A stretch of DNA of 64,000 nt from Tethya wilhelma. Lineage: Eukaryota > Porifera > Demospongiae > Tethyida > Tethyidae. The notes beneath the pieces are model-generated. The model ran no database searches, had not been told where the DNA came from, and was given only the letters and a program-made list of their open reading frames with translations. Below are positions 1 to 13,818 of the stretch, one piece after another; position 1 is the stretch's first letter; every line of letters starts with the position of its first letter. Location of the stretch: assembly GCA_964030475.1 (NCBI GenBank), contig CAXIPT010000001.1:3261075-3325074 (forward strand), given 5' to 3'. The position numbers and the translations under genes were made by a program.

Positions 1-265
1 ATTTTCAGGTTTAATATCCTCAAGAGACTCCTTAGATTCTTTAAGTTTTAGCTGAACAGTCTTCAGCTGCCCTAGGGAGCTCGTTAAAAGTGAAATTTCC
101 TGAACACATGCAGTGATGCAGTGATTTGATGAGCATTAATTAGAATATTCCATCATCACCCTCCTGAGTACTTCCTAAAACTCAAGATTGACTCACCCCA
201 TCTAGTTGATCTTTGATATTTTCCAGCTGAGATAAATTTAGCTGTGATATATTCACTGATGTCAT
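1..265 (-). CDS. PFDN5: Prefoldin subunit 5, N-terminal part (cut by window edge)
   Basis: This is the 5' end of a prefoldin alpha-class subunit. Prefoldin is the hexameric cytosolic chaperone that hands unfolded actin and tubulin to the CCT chaperonin. Two exons are visible: 197-265 (23 codons from ATG at 265, beginning MTSVNISQLNLSQLENIK) and 1-99 (beginning EISLLTSSLGQLKTVQ). They are joined in phase 0 by a GT-AG intron. The order of a hydrophilic start, 'LNLxQLExxKxQLD' and a coiled-coil helix containing 'S.xQLKxVQxK' matches the PFDN5 family. The remaining two thirds lies beyond position 1. Its start codon is only 110 bp downstream of the TIMELESS stop on the same strand, so its promoter must be very short or overlap the TIMELESS 3' end. 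CCT5, part of its client complex, also lies in this window, but I infer no functional cluster. Confidence 0.85.
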
Positions 266-375
266 GCTAAAATGGGACACAAATATCAAGCGAAGAAGAA
301 ACACGAAAAACACTCAGCACATGTATTTGGTAATGGTCGTCGCATTGAAAAGCAACATTATAACATCGAGCAAAA

Positions 376-3300
376 TCAAATCGTCTCTGTCTGTGACGTG
401 ATCAAGTCTTGCATGGAGCCGGAAGCACACTCTTGAGGCGTATCACTGTGATCTGTTCCTCCATTCCAATCAGCATTAGCGGTATCAACACCAATGAGAT
501 CAACTGTATCACATACAGGTGATGGACACTGCCTGGAGAAAGGTTGTATCATCCTTTCTCCTTCTTCATCTGCAGAGCCATTGGCTTCAAGATCAATCTG
601 TAATCCAGGCTCTTCCCCGTCTGAGTCACTATCCTCCAAAAAATGACCCCCAGAAATACGAACTTTCTTGAGTTTTGGTTGAATCGTTTCATCGTTCATT
701 CCCTCGCCAGCTTCATCTTCACCATCATTCTCACGATGGTTACTGTGACCATGTGCCTTTGTGTGGTCATCTTCTTCATTGTCAGAGTCAAGATCAAGTT
801 GTCTGGTGCGCTTTCTCCTTTCTCCAGGTGACCTCTTCGTTGGGATAGTGTCTTCTTTCTCTTCCTCGTCATCAGATGAAGATTCCAAGAATGCTTCTCT
901 GTTGGCTAGTCGAGGACGTTGCAATAGAGGGCTTCCTGTAGCAGAATGTTCAATGTCATAACTACACATGGCACTTAATGTGTGAATTGACATAATAAAC
1001 CACTTTACCGTTTCCTCCTGATCTTGGGAGGGCTTTCCCTTTACTTTTCATCAGAGCAGCCAAAGCTTCAGCTCTCGACCGCACACCATTGTTGCGTCCA
1101 TTATATTCTTCTTCCTCGTCTTCTGAAGAAGAAGTCCCACTCCTCTTTCCATCCTCCTCACCATTCTCTTCTCCTCTAGATCCTTCTTCTTCTCGGTCTC
1201 TACTCAAAACCACTGAAGTAATGTCGCTTCTTTCTCTGGGGCGAAGCATGGTGGAAGCATCGTTGAGTTGCTGTGGACTCATAGAAGCAGGGATCCTCCA
1301 GTACATCTCCTGAAAAGCAGCATCCATACGTGTACATCATACAAGAATGAAACAGCATAGATAATATAGCAAGGTGCAATATGCTATATTATCTATGGAA
1401 ACAGTTGCTATTTCTGCTAAACATGCTTGGATTCATTGCATGTGAATAGTTAGGGGTGCTCACTTGATCAGAAGGAGGCTGGAGTCCAAGCTGATGGAGC
1501 ACCTCCTGAAAGCCCTTTCCCTTGAGGGCTCTTGATGTCTGATCACTAACAGCTACAATGCACATCTCTTCCCACTCATCTGTAGACACCAAGCCAATAG
1601 AGACAACCATCATTTACAGTTGTGGGGTGGTTTGTGTTGTAGACCAATTAGCATTATAAATGGGCAAAAAAGTATAAAGTCCATCTGGTATGAGAATGCC
1701 GCCAGAAGTGAAATACCGTATACCGCCAAATTTTTGTGGTATTTAACTTTCGCGGTTTTCGTGGATCGAACGTCATCCGCGAAAATTGTTCAACGAAAAA
1801 TTGCGTGCTCATATGCATGCGCACATGAATGATATCTATCCGCGAAACTTTTTCAACGAAAATTTGCAATAGCACAATCCGCGAAAATTAAGTAACCTCG
1901 AAAATTAAGCGGTATACGGTAATGAGATTCATGCAATACTTTTCATATGGGACAAAATAGCTAACTTTTGACTGGTAAGGTGTAGGAAGCTTGAAAAGCA
2001 ACCAAAAGAACAGGGAGAATGAGCACTTTCCAATGGTGCTTGAAATTTTGAAATCGGTTGGATATTATTCTTTTTTTTTTCTACCTGCATTCTCAAACCA
2101 GATGGACTTTAGGAAGTTATTACCAGTATGAATGGTACGAATGTTCTTCATGTGTAATGAATAACTCTACAAACACTGAGTGCTTAGCTCACAGTCATAA
2201 CTAAAAAATATATACACAGTTATAACTCCAACACAAAACATTTGGAGGGTTCCTTTAGGTTTGGGATTGTTTGTAAAGATAAGACCATTTAGATTTCATA
2301 CAGCCATTACCAGTACAATAGTTATGGTGACACAGGAACTCAGCACTCTTACCATCGACTGCTCTATCCCTAGCCTCATCCTTGAGATAGGCTTCCAACC
2401 ATGCCAACTGGTCTGAGTAGCCCTGGGAGTGTAACTGTGCAACTGCACTCTCAACCCCACCTATACAGCAACAAACAATACAGTTAGAGCCATTAGAATA
2501 AGGATTGTTAAAAATAAATTGATGTAGCTGTAATTTTATGCACTTGTTGGTGGTTTAGTGCCTGTCGATGTTGAAGCTCTAGTTGGAGGAGTGTTATCAT
2601 CTGATTCAGGGTCAGTCGTATCAACTAGTGATGCACTGCGAAACTCTGTCAGAGAAAAAAAAAGACAAGCATAATTGTAAGTCAGTCACTGCATACACAC
2701 ACAATTCTTAGCACATACTTCGTTTGGTAGGGGTGTTCTTTTTCCGACTATTATCATCATTTGATTCAGAGTCAGTCGTATCGACTATTGAAGCACTGCG
2801 AAACTCTAGAGAGACACATAAATACGTCAAGCGAGCCAAGCATGCCATGCACACAAATAATAACATACTTCGTTTGCCAGAGGTTGTGCCATCGAGTGAA
2901 CCACTGTTTCTTTTCTTCTTCTTTGTGTTCTTGTCAGGAACCAGGCCCAAGAGTCTCAGCTGACGGGTGATTTCGTGGGTTCCACGTTCTGGGAAGAGAG
3001 TCACAAGTTCTCCCACAGCTTCTTTGTAGTCAGCATGAGGTTGAAAAGACTCTTGGAGGAGATGGAGTTCTTCCTCAGTCCAGTTTCCCTGGGAACAATA
3101 AATTATTAAAAACCATAATAAAACTGCTCAACAATAACTATGTGGTATGATTCTACACCTTTTTCTTTTTCTTTGCCTTCTTGTGCAGTCCCTTCCTGTC
3201 AGATGCTAAGCCCTGTTTCATGATCTGATTTATGACCTGTTTTCGACTTCTTGAGACATCACCTTCCAAGGCAGCTTGTATGCATCCAACAACGTCTATG

Positions 3301-3663
3301 GAGAGAACACCAGATGACACAATCATACTGTTACATGATACTCCATGTCATGTACCTTCATCTCCCTGATAACGTTCAAACAACTCTGCTAACTCTTCTT
3401 CTTGCTCTCTTGTCCATCTGGAGCCTACCTCACGCAAGTCCCTACAATTTGCAATAGACCCTCCCATTACAATTTAGTATATCAATTTTATATATGGTGT
3501 GCATACTTTTCTCTCTGTAAGACTCCATATCCCTCACTCAACTCATAACAATCTTGAGATGTCTTCCAGAACAGTAGCTCAACAAACATGAGTGGATTTG
3601 TCGAAGACATGTGAAAGAAACCTGCAACGATATAGCGTGCAAACTTCTGCAGTTCCTGCAATG

Positions 3664-3747
<84 letters not shown>

Positions 3748-6112
3748 NGAGAGAGAGTATGAATTAACACTATCAATAAATGGAAAGAAGAGAACATACT
3801 TTGATTCTAGGATTGGGAATTTCGTACAAAATTCTCTGCAGAGTCCGAAATACTGATATTTGGTACAAGAGTGGGGCCATCTTGAGCTGGACAGCAATCC
3901 TGTAGAGCATCTTAACCACAGCATGGTTGATGGCATCTGGGTTGGTTGCATAGTCAGCAAGGACCAGGCAATAAGCCCTCACTATCTTGTTGTTGGAGAA
4001 CCTGCATGCAAGGAGGGAGGGGGAGTAATTGTGTGGGTGGTGTCCTGTGTGCATTAATTAGGAATACTATGGAAGCCCACTACATGGAAGTCATGTTAGT
4101 AGACAAAGGAGCAAGTCATGTTCAAAAGAGTCTCTACAGTAGCACTACTGTTGACTTTAGCAGCAGTAAGTGCCTTGGGAACAATTGTGCTGGTGTTTGT
4201 GAGAGTCTACTCCTACCAAACAAGCACTGTCTTGCTCACTAGGGGACAAATCAGCTCCTACTACCACAATGGCTCACACTACCAGCCAGGGAATCGGTCA
4301 TTTCTAGACCCTCTTCTGGATGAGTGGTCTCATGTCCTTAAAGAAGTCACCACACCAACACCTGAACACTCACAGCTACAAGGGCCCGTTCTAAATCACA
4401 CACACACTGGGACAAGCTGTAGGCTGAGTGGATACATCTTGGTTGGTTCATTTACTGAACAGCTGGAATCCTCAATCTACGATCTCTACCAACTCTCCAA
4501 CATTGCTGGCAGTTGGGATATGCAAATAGTGGAGCCACAAATCTCAGGTTCAAATCTTGGATTGGCTTCAAAACCAGCCTTGACTTTTGGTAACATTTTT
4601 AATCTTACAGAGGCTAATTCAATGTTTCAAAAATGCCTCAAGAGTTGTTTCGTGCCAATTGTACCCTTTGTAGAGCTTGCAGAGACCCTGTCACATCACT
4701 CAGTAACAGCTGTCGTGCTGTACTTGCTACGCTACTCAATATCACAAAAGACTTGTATCTCTGAACACCATTCTGATGCTTTGAGACTAACGAAGATGGC
4801 GAACATTCATTTGAAAATAGCTACCTTGGGAAAAAGCACAACACCAAAATCCATCAAAACCTTTTTCACAGCATGCATAGACACCACGAAGGGGATAAGC
4901 TTCAAGAGGTTACTGCCAACACACCCTGCACTGCAAGAGGCACGGGAAGCAGCCACCAAGTCCCATTCCAAGCTTTTCATACTCATTTCAACGTGGAATG
5001 GAGTGAGGACGCACAACGACCGCTTTTTCTACTATGACCCATCCTGGACCCAACACAACTGTCCTATTGTGCACACTCTGAAGCACAGTCGTCAGATCAT
5101 GGAGGCGACCGATGCCTACTTTAGCTCCCTTCAACTGAAGCACCCCCTACTGGGAGTCCACATCCGCTTTGAAAGAGTCTTTCACAGAGGTCACTCAGAG
5201 AGAGACTGGCGGTACACATCAAAGTGTGTGAGAAGGCTGAAAGCTGCAGCAAAGAGACTAGTGTCAGAGCATCATTTCAATCACAACAGTGCAATAGCAT
5301 TTCGAGACTACGGTCCAAAGGGCTCAGTCACATGTGACAAGCTGTGTAGAAAGCTTGCAAACGATTTGGAAATTGACAGAAAGCTAAATGCTCTCGGCAT
5401 ACGCACGTTAGAGTACACCGATAATCCTGAGAAAGCGTTTGTGTCATCTGTTGAGCAAGAGCTACTGTCGAGGGTGGATTACTTAGTGACGTTCGGCTAT
5501 GGGTCATTCCAGACTAGTATTGTGGAGAGATTCCAGAAAAATGGCAACAAAATTCGAGAAAAATTGCTTGAAATTTGCCCCAAAGAATGAAGATTTAGGT
5601 TTGTAGGTGTATAATAATTATTGTTTTTGAGATGAACACATCTCTCTTGATCAGCTTCACCATAATTCTCATAATATAAATTCTGAACACAATCATGTAT
5701 ATTATTGTCTTGTAACCACCTATCATTCAATACAGTGAAACCTCTGAACAAACAACACTTTGGGGACATTATAAACTGGGCTTGTTTGTCCTTTGTAGAA
5801 AGGTTGTTCTTTTTCGTAGAGGTACATTGCAGCAATATTTAGGGCATAGGGATTTTTGGGAAGCAAAAATCATCCTTTGTTGAGAGCTATCTCAGAGGGT
5901 CCATTATCGGAGGTTCTACTGTAGTTATCACAAGTCATTACCCTATGATGAATGCATGGTTCAACCAACATACCTCTGTATGTACTTCCTGAGGTCAAAC
6001 TCCAGCTCAACAGTAGCTGTTCCACTTGTCTCTCTTCCTCCTCCTCCCTCTTCTTCTTCACTGCCTCCATCACCACCATCTTCAAGAAGGCGAACTGCTG
6101 GAAGAGCTGTAC

Positions 6113-6145
<33 letters not shown>

Positions 6146-9035
6146 TGAGAGAGTGTGATTTTGAAACACTGAGTACACGTGTTCACATCAACCTGCTGCA
6201 GGATTGAAAAGGATTTCTCTAATGGTCTCAAGCTCATCGTCAACTGACATTCCATTTTGCCCAAACTCCTCCTCTGGCCACACCTCTCTGTACGACAGAC
6301 ACATGATAAACACATCCAAAGAGGGGATGTGGTGTACATCTACCTTGCTGCCCTCATTAGAGCCACGACCTCGGGGTGCTCTGCATCAATTAGTAGCATC
6401 CTAATTCTTCCCATTGTCTGAATCCTACAACACATTCAGCAGTCAATCAATACACAGACTAGTATGATCTACTACCATGGGTATTATATATGCAATGTAA
6501 GAGGGTACTACTTTAATACTGTAAATAGGGAAATGTTTGTCAAAAATAAACAAATGAAATTACTCTAACTACTGAAGTGGTAAGTTACTTTTGCTCCTCA
6601 ATGGGAACATCGCTTGCTGCATCAAAGGGTATGGCTCCTCTGGGAAGAGGCTCACAGCCCTCCAACAGCTCTTCCACTCGGGCATCGATCCTCTCCCAGA
6701 GGTCAGTGAGCTGGTCCTCAGTGAGAAGTGCTGGGGTGCCTTGAATACAGATGCACGAGGTTAAAGAAAAGATATAATTATTAGTACAAAATGGCATTGA
6801 ATCAATGATTTTTGTGCATATAATACATCAAGTTTTAAACATGCCTTCATTACCATTTTCCTCCAATTCACATTTTTAAAACCGTACCTACCTTTTTTAG
6901 ACTTCTTCTTCTTCCCTCCTCCACTCTTCTTTCTCCTCTCTTGAACAACGAGGTGTTTGTTCTCCTGACAGTAGCGCTCCATCATTCTCACGTAGACATG
7001 GGTGGCTTCAACGATGTCACAAAGACAAGACTTGGTCTGAAACACCTCGTGAAAGTTCCTCAGGAGAGTGACAAACACGTCTCGATACTCTGGATGGTAG
7101 AAGATGTTGCTCTGCATCACTTTGCCGTTCTCGGAGAAGCTCTCATGTCGAGACGAACTCATCTCTTGAACGTGAAGGAGCAGCTCCTTGTAAGCCTGGA
7201 CAGCATAATGCAATCTAGACACAGACAAAGAGAGGCCATCCATTCAATTCTCTAGCTATTGGAATACAGTAGAAGAGTATTAACAACTCATAACCAATGT
7301 GACGGAACAGTTTTGGAGACCTGCTACATGTGCAACATGCTGATACTACAGTTGATCTGGAGGTAAAAAGCTTTAAATCGACTGCCAACCCAAGCACACA
7401 CCTCACGAGCTGGTCCCTACCTCTGTGCCCACTGCTGTGCGTTCCCAACGGAGCGTTTCTCCACAACCATGCTCTCGTAGTAGTTGGCCACTAGTTGGAT
7501 GATGTAGTGGAGGGTCTGGAGTTGCAACGTCTCGCTGATGATGTCCACTCTGAAGTCATGCACTCGACTGAACTCCATGAAGAACCTCAGACACCACAAG
7601 TAGTAGGTTTCGTCGTTGTCCATTGCTCGCTGGTGCATGATGTTGTCCTGCAGTGGGTGAGAATGTGAGTGTGAATGAGTATGTGTGTGAGTGTGAGGCT
7701 GTGTGTGTGGGTGTGAGATGTGATGGTGGTGAGGGTGACCTACTTTAACAACTTTCATGAGAGGGTTGTAGCAACACTCTAGAAACTGCACACACATGTT
7801 CATCAGCACAACTCTAATGCTGTAAGTAGACATCCTCTCCTTTGGCACGTCTTTGGCCGGCTTGCGTGGCTTGGGGGTTCGACGAGGCTTCTTCTCCACA
7901 TCATAAGAATATTCATTGATACCTGACAATAATTAGGACAATAAACATTGTGGTGACATGATACTGACTCAAATAATTTATCATTCACTGAATTTGTACC
8001 ACAAGACTCAACAAAAGAAACAACGAAATGCACAGGTATTTAGTACACAGGAAACTACAAACTACACCCCAATAATTATATAGACATTTACGTGACATTA
8101 CAGGAAATAATGAGAGAGGATACTAGAAACAGGGATAAAAAGGAAAGATATTTTGAGCATTATGAATGCCAATTATACCAGCAAGGGGTCGGTGGTATAT
8201 CCTCTCCTTTCCCGAGATGCTCTTATGATTCTTCACAACAAATGTACCGCCAAAGGAAGAGTGTCTCGTTCCTCGTATGTGCTGTGCCTTTGTCCTGCGA
8301 GCTCTCTCCCGCGCCAACACCTCATCTACAAGACTAGGAGGGGGGGACATGGTGTGTGGGCGTATCGTAAAGTAAACTGGTTCTTACTTCAACGAGAGCC
8401 ACTCACTCTTCATCTCTCTTCTTCTCTTTGGCTGTCCTTCCCTTGCCAGTCCTTGCTAATGTACTGGCAGACTGCAGTTTGAAATACATGTCATATTATA
8501 GGGTACTAGAACCGTTGATAATTTACCGTATAGCGGGAAAGTTTTGAGGGGTATAACTTTCGCAAATATCTCTCGTCAAACATTTTTGTGTTTTAACAAT
8601 CGCAAATGAGCTGCCGATATCCATACAATTCTGCAGATGGATTGTGATACACGAAACCCGCAAAAGTTAAACCTCATGAAACTTTCCTGCTATATGGTAC
8701 TATGGTAAAACACATACCAGCAACCATGTATAGGCATAAGAATACAGTAGAGTATATATACTGATAGTAATAAATTTGCTATACTTGTATATATCAGAGA
8801 GTACCTGCTCTTTCATGATTAAGAACACTATCTCCAGCACATGCATACACCATTGTTTCTAAGAGGGATATAAGGAGTTGACAAATTCTTGACTTTGAAT
8901 CACAGAAGATAAACAGCCAGCATTGATTGTACCTCATCTTGATTGCTGCCCAGGAACAGCAGCAGCTCATCTATACCATTGATGTGTAGGTTCCAGATGA
9001 TTTGATCATGGAGACTAACATCGTCTTCAGTCCTC

Positions 9036-9096
<61 letters not shown>

Positions 9097-10146
9097 ACAA
9101 CAATTGACTGCAATTTGTAAGCTGGACACCCATTTAAATGAAGAACCTAGAGGTTGGAATGCTTACACAGTGACTAGACAGCCCAATGAATTACCTTCTC
9201 TTCCAAGTGATCTGGTGTGACATGAAGCAAGTTACGAATGAGTAGTAATATACGCTCAATAACTATGATGTCATCATCATCTCTTTCATCCCAGCTCTAG
9301 AGGTACATATAAACACATAAGATAAAATGAATTAATGTATATAGACATAAGATAATGCACAATTACTACAAAGGCTATATATCATACCTTTTGACACAAA
9401 TCTGCAAGTATTGAACCCATGAAGTACATCACCGACTCCTCTGTAAAGGCCTGTAAAATGTGAGAGAATAATGTACAACAATGATAAAGTAAACCATGTT
9501 GACAGAACAGCTGCAATATGATCATTTCAGTATTTTATCTTCAGACACACAAGACAAGAATGACAACAGAAAACAATGTTTTTGCTTCCATAAACAACCA
9601 AAAAGAGTCACCCACCTCTTTGTAAATTCTCAGGTACTTGTTGACCTCCATGAAGCACTTCATCATGTCAGTGTCCTTCTTCTGAGGGTAGGCTCCTCCA
9701 AAGCACAAGTAGGCTGGCTGAGTGAGGTTCACCAGCAGACGTATGACGTCATTACGAAGGAGAATGTTGTCAGCTGAGCCAAGCATGATGGGAATGAGGT
9801 CCTAAGGAAATAAAGCATGTATTATAAATACATACAATCAGGCACTCATGTCATGTGGAGCCAGAAATTAAACCGTGAAAGCGTCATTTTCTCTCTTGCC
9901 TTTTGCACGATACCAGCCATTCCCAACTGACGTCTTGTTTCACATCGACTATCATCATCACGGAGAGCACGAATCAAGTCCTTTACACAAGCTGAATAAA
10001 TTTAAGAAGTTCATAATTTATAAACCTTCACACAGAGAGTGACCATGAACTCTAGCCTTACCTAGACATTCATCTCCACGGAAGTAGTCCTCGCCATCAC
10101 GAGAACCCAGGCCAGCATAAGTTGCCAGTAGCTCCGAGGACGCCAT
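376..10146 (-). CDS. TIMELESS: TIMELESS replication-fork protection protein
   Basis: Timeless (Tof1/Swi1) travels with the replisome with Tipin, stabilises stalled forks and supports checkpoint and cohesion functions in the nucleus. About 27 exons are read. Exon 1 is 10062-10146 (MASSELLATYAGLG), followed by 9900-9991, 9616-9801, 9388-9450, 9195-9296, 8934-9034 and 8805-8858. The N-terminal TIMELESS domain is clear, for example 'DVIRLLVNLTQPAYLCFGG'. Exons at about 6893-7921 carry the middle helical repeats ('NDETYYLWCLRFFMEF', 'NIFYHPEYRDVF'). Exons 5972-6113 and 3803-4001 flank a 1.97-kb intron that holds another gene. The C-terminal region includes 2877-3089, then repeated acidic exons, and ends in a long acidic/basic disordered exon (376-958), as in vertebrates. 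Oddities are a GC-AG intron 2, a tandem duplicated exon (2544-2645 and 2719-2805), and a (GA)n tract with an N in one intron. It starts head to head with the gene at 10374. Confidence 0.93.
1714..1921. mobile_element. MITE copy 1, perfect 13-bp inverted ends
   Basis: The element begins TACCGTATACCGC and ends with its exact reverse complement GCGGTATACGGTA. The 208-bp body is rich in 'CGCGAAAATT'-type words and carries no ORF of note. It sits in an intron in the 3' half of TIMELESS. Related copies are at 8524, 19962, 22614, 49339, 49891, 52316 and 53045. Confidence 0.85.
3664..3758. repeat. (GA)n microsatellite with an unresolved base
   Basis: Nearly pure GA dinucleotides occupy a TIMELESS intron. 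Position 3748 is N, marking an unresolved base in the assembly. Confidence 0.95.
4118..5590 (+). CDS. Intronless type II membrane glycosyltransferase-like protein nested in a TIMELESS intron
   Basis: This is a single open reading frame of 490 residues without introns, lying wholly inside the TIMELESS intron 4002-5971 on the opposite strand. Residues 1-35 are a short basic start followed by a hydrophobic segment (about residues 7-30), typical of a Golgi type II membrane anchor. Several N-glycosylation sequons follow (NGS, NRS, NHT, NLT). The C-terminal half has 'LGVHIRFER' (about residue 346) and 'VDYLVTFGYGSFQTSIVER' near the end. These resemble the HxR motif and the terminal Ser/Phe motif of GDP-fucose-dependent fucosyltransferases of the O-FucT type. 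That family call is inference from two motifs; another GT-B glycosyltransferase is possible. The lack of introns next to a 27-exon host suggests a retrotransposed copy. The start at 4118 is chosen because the signal anchor follows directly. Confidence 0.6.
   Translation: MFKRVSTVALLLTLAAVSALGTIVLVFVRVYSYQTSTVLLTRGQISSYYHNGSHYQPGNRSFLDPLLDEWSHVLKEVTTPTPEHSQLQGPVLNHTHTGTSCRLSGYILVGSFTEQLESSIYDLYQLSNIAGSWDMQIVEPQISGSNLGLASKPALTFGNIFNLTEANSMFQKCLKSCFVPIVPFVELAETLSHHSVTAVVLYLLRYSISQKTCISEHHSDALRLTKMANIHLKIATLGKSTTPKSIKTFFTACIDTTKGISFKRLLPTHPALQEAREAATKSHSKLFILISTWNGVRTHNDRFFYYDPSWTQHNCPIVHTLKHSRQIMEATDAYFSSLQLKHPLLGVHIRFERVFHRGHSERDWRYTSKCVRRLKAAAKRLVSEHHFNHNSAIAFRDYGPKGSVTCDKLCRKLANDLEIDRKLNALGIRTLEYTDNPEKAFVSSVEQELLSRVDYLVTFGYGSFQTSIVERFQKNGNKIREKLLEICPKE
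5731..5923. mobile_element. Short inverted-repeat element (MITE, TACAGTxxAACCTC ends)
   Basis: The segment begins TACAGTGAAACCTCTGA and ends CGGAGGTTCTACTGTA, so the two ends are imperfect inverted repeats of about 16 bp with TA at the borders. It is 193 bp long and has no coding capacity. The terminal sequence is like those of Tc1/mariner or pogo-type non-autonomous elements. It lies just downstream of the nested glycosyltransferase-like gene, inside the TIMELESS intron, and could form part of that gene's 3' UTR. Confidence 0.65.
8524..8699. mobile_element. MITE copy 2 (TACCGTATAGCGGGAAA ends)
   Basis: The left end is TACCGTATAGCGGGAAAG and the right end is CTTTCCTGCTATATGGTA, forming an imperfect inverted repeat of about 18 bp around a 176-bp element. 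The body contains 'AACTTTCGCAAAT' and 'CCGCAAAAGTTAA', words shared with the other copies. It lies in a TIMELESS intron between the exons near 8470 and 8805. Confidence 0.8.
9038..9093. repeat. (GA)n microsatellite
   Basis: Pure GA repeats lie in a TIMELESS intron directly at the splice acceptor of the exon ending at 9034, where they serve as the polypyrimidine tract on the minus strand. Confidence 0.95.
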
Positions 10147-10373
10147 GGCAGTACTGTAAATTCACAACAGGTGTTCTGGGAAGAAGTTAGAGCATAAAAC
10201 CTCTTGCTTCTGAGTCACTTGCTTGTCGTTTTTCCCGCCAAATCCCGCATATATAAATCTGGGAGGAGTCCATTTCCGATTCCAATTCCAATTCCAATTT
10301 TGAGGTGTGGTCATATTGTCATGGCAACACAAGCAAATTAAAAATCAGCTGTGTGTTGTTATCCTCATACAGT
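10147..10373. promoter_or_regulatory. Bidirectional promoter TIMELESS / axonemal gene
   Basis: The 227 bp between the two divergent start codons hold a sequence TTTCCCGCCAAA at 10231-10242, a good match to the E2F consensus. They also hold a TATA-like 'TATATAAAT' near 10250 and three CCAAT boxes in direct repeat, one every 6 bp, at about 10280-10298. E2F control would suit an S-phase gene such as TIMELESS, and CCAAT triplets suit NF-Y binding. These are consensus matches by eye, not measured sites. Confidence 0.5.
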
Positions 10374-11021
10374 ATGGCTTTCTTCAATCTAACCCACCTG
10401 GGACCTCAGGATCCCTTCAGAGTTGCTAGTGCCGGACAGCAGTCAAGACCAAGCCAAGAAACAACCGATTCATCAACTTCAACTAGACACCCTGAGGCTG
10501 AGAGTGAACACAAGACTAGCACCGAAGGGCAGACTAGCAATGAACCTTCAGCAGCCAGTGGCACACAGCAACACAAACTAACAAGTAAAACCGTACTATA
10601 GCCAACCAACTGCCAGTATTATTGAAAGAGAACCTTTTTTTGTTGTTTTTCTTTCAATTTAGGTCATGTCACTGTTTATTCTTCAAACAAGACAACCACA
10701 AGGCATGGAGGGTCGCACACAAAGTACACTGAGCTACTAAGAAAGCACCAGCGTGACTCAAAGGGTCCTATGGACCGGTATCAGTACCCCCTGACCACCT
10801 CCCAGATGTATGGCTGGTGGATGAAAGAGAGGAGTCCACAGAAAGAGAAATGGGCACAAAATGCCAAACATGTTCACGTCAACAGTGAAATGACAAGGTA
10901 TATAATATAATTATAACATTAGGACTCAACAGAAATATATATATACATGACACATTTTGTCTTTGCCTTTAGGTTTGTGGATGAGATGAGTCTCACAAAT
11001 AAAGAATTCACTCTCTATTGA
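10374..11021 (+). CDS. Small conserved protein resembling TEX49/SPMIP11-type axonemal microtubule inner protein
   Basis: Three exons (10374-10584, 10663-10897, 10973-11021) join in frame to give 164 residues. The start MAFFNLTHLGPQDPF is followed by a Ser/Thr-rich linker (about residues 16-75). A conserved-looking core follows: 'YTELLRKHQRDSKGP', 'YQYPLTTSQMYGWWM', then 'HVNSEMTRFVDEM' and the end 'LTNKEFTLY'. From memory, the start, the tyrosine/GWW segment and the 'NSEMTRFVD' end resemble TEX49 (SPMIP11), a small ciliary/sperm tail protein. That assignment is moderate; the reading frame itself is secure. An AATAAA at 10998-11003 lies inside the last exon, only 16 nt before the stop codon, so the 3' UTR is probably tiny. 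Confidence 0.6.
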
Positions 11022-11140
11022 ACATTGCTCTTTATTGAGTGACAATGTGTGTGTGTTTCTTTTGTATGCACATGCATAAAAAAATTTGTTAATTCCTTTT
11101 TATATGCACAGACAGCCTAAAGTAATTTAAGTGATACAAA

Positions 11141-13702
<2,562 letters not shown>

Positions 13703-13818
13703 TCCGTTTATGGTCACGCCTTCTCCGTAATCTCAGCAGGAAGACTTCGGTAATCTAAGTAAAACGTGATCCTCCACGTGGTGGAAAGAGAAAGGCAGAG
13801 AAAGGCAGAGAAAGGAAC
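13703..13818. promoter_or_regulatory. Bidirectional promoter XYLB / CCT5
   Basis: The interval of 116 bp separates the two start codons. It holds a CACGTG E-box at 13775-13780 within CCACGTGG, and a 10-bp direct repeat AGAAAGGCAG that runs up to the CCT5 start codon. No TATA box is seen. Confidence 0.45.

Noticed and set aside
272..440. Short Lys/His-rich plus-strand frame starting MGHKYQAKKKHEKHS between PFDN5 and TIMELESS
   Set aside because: It resembles the basic start of some nuclear proteins, but it runs into the TIMELESS 3' coding exon with no convincing continuation.
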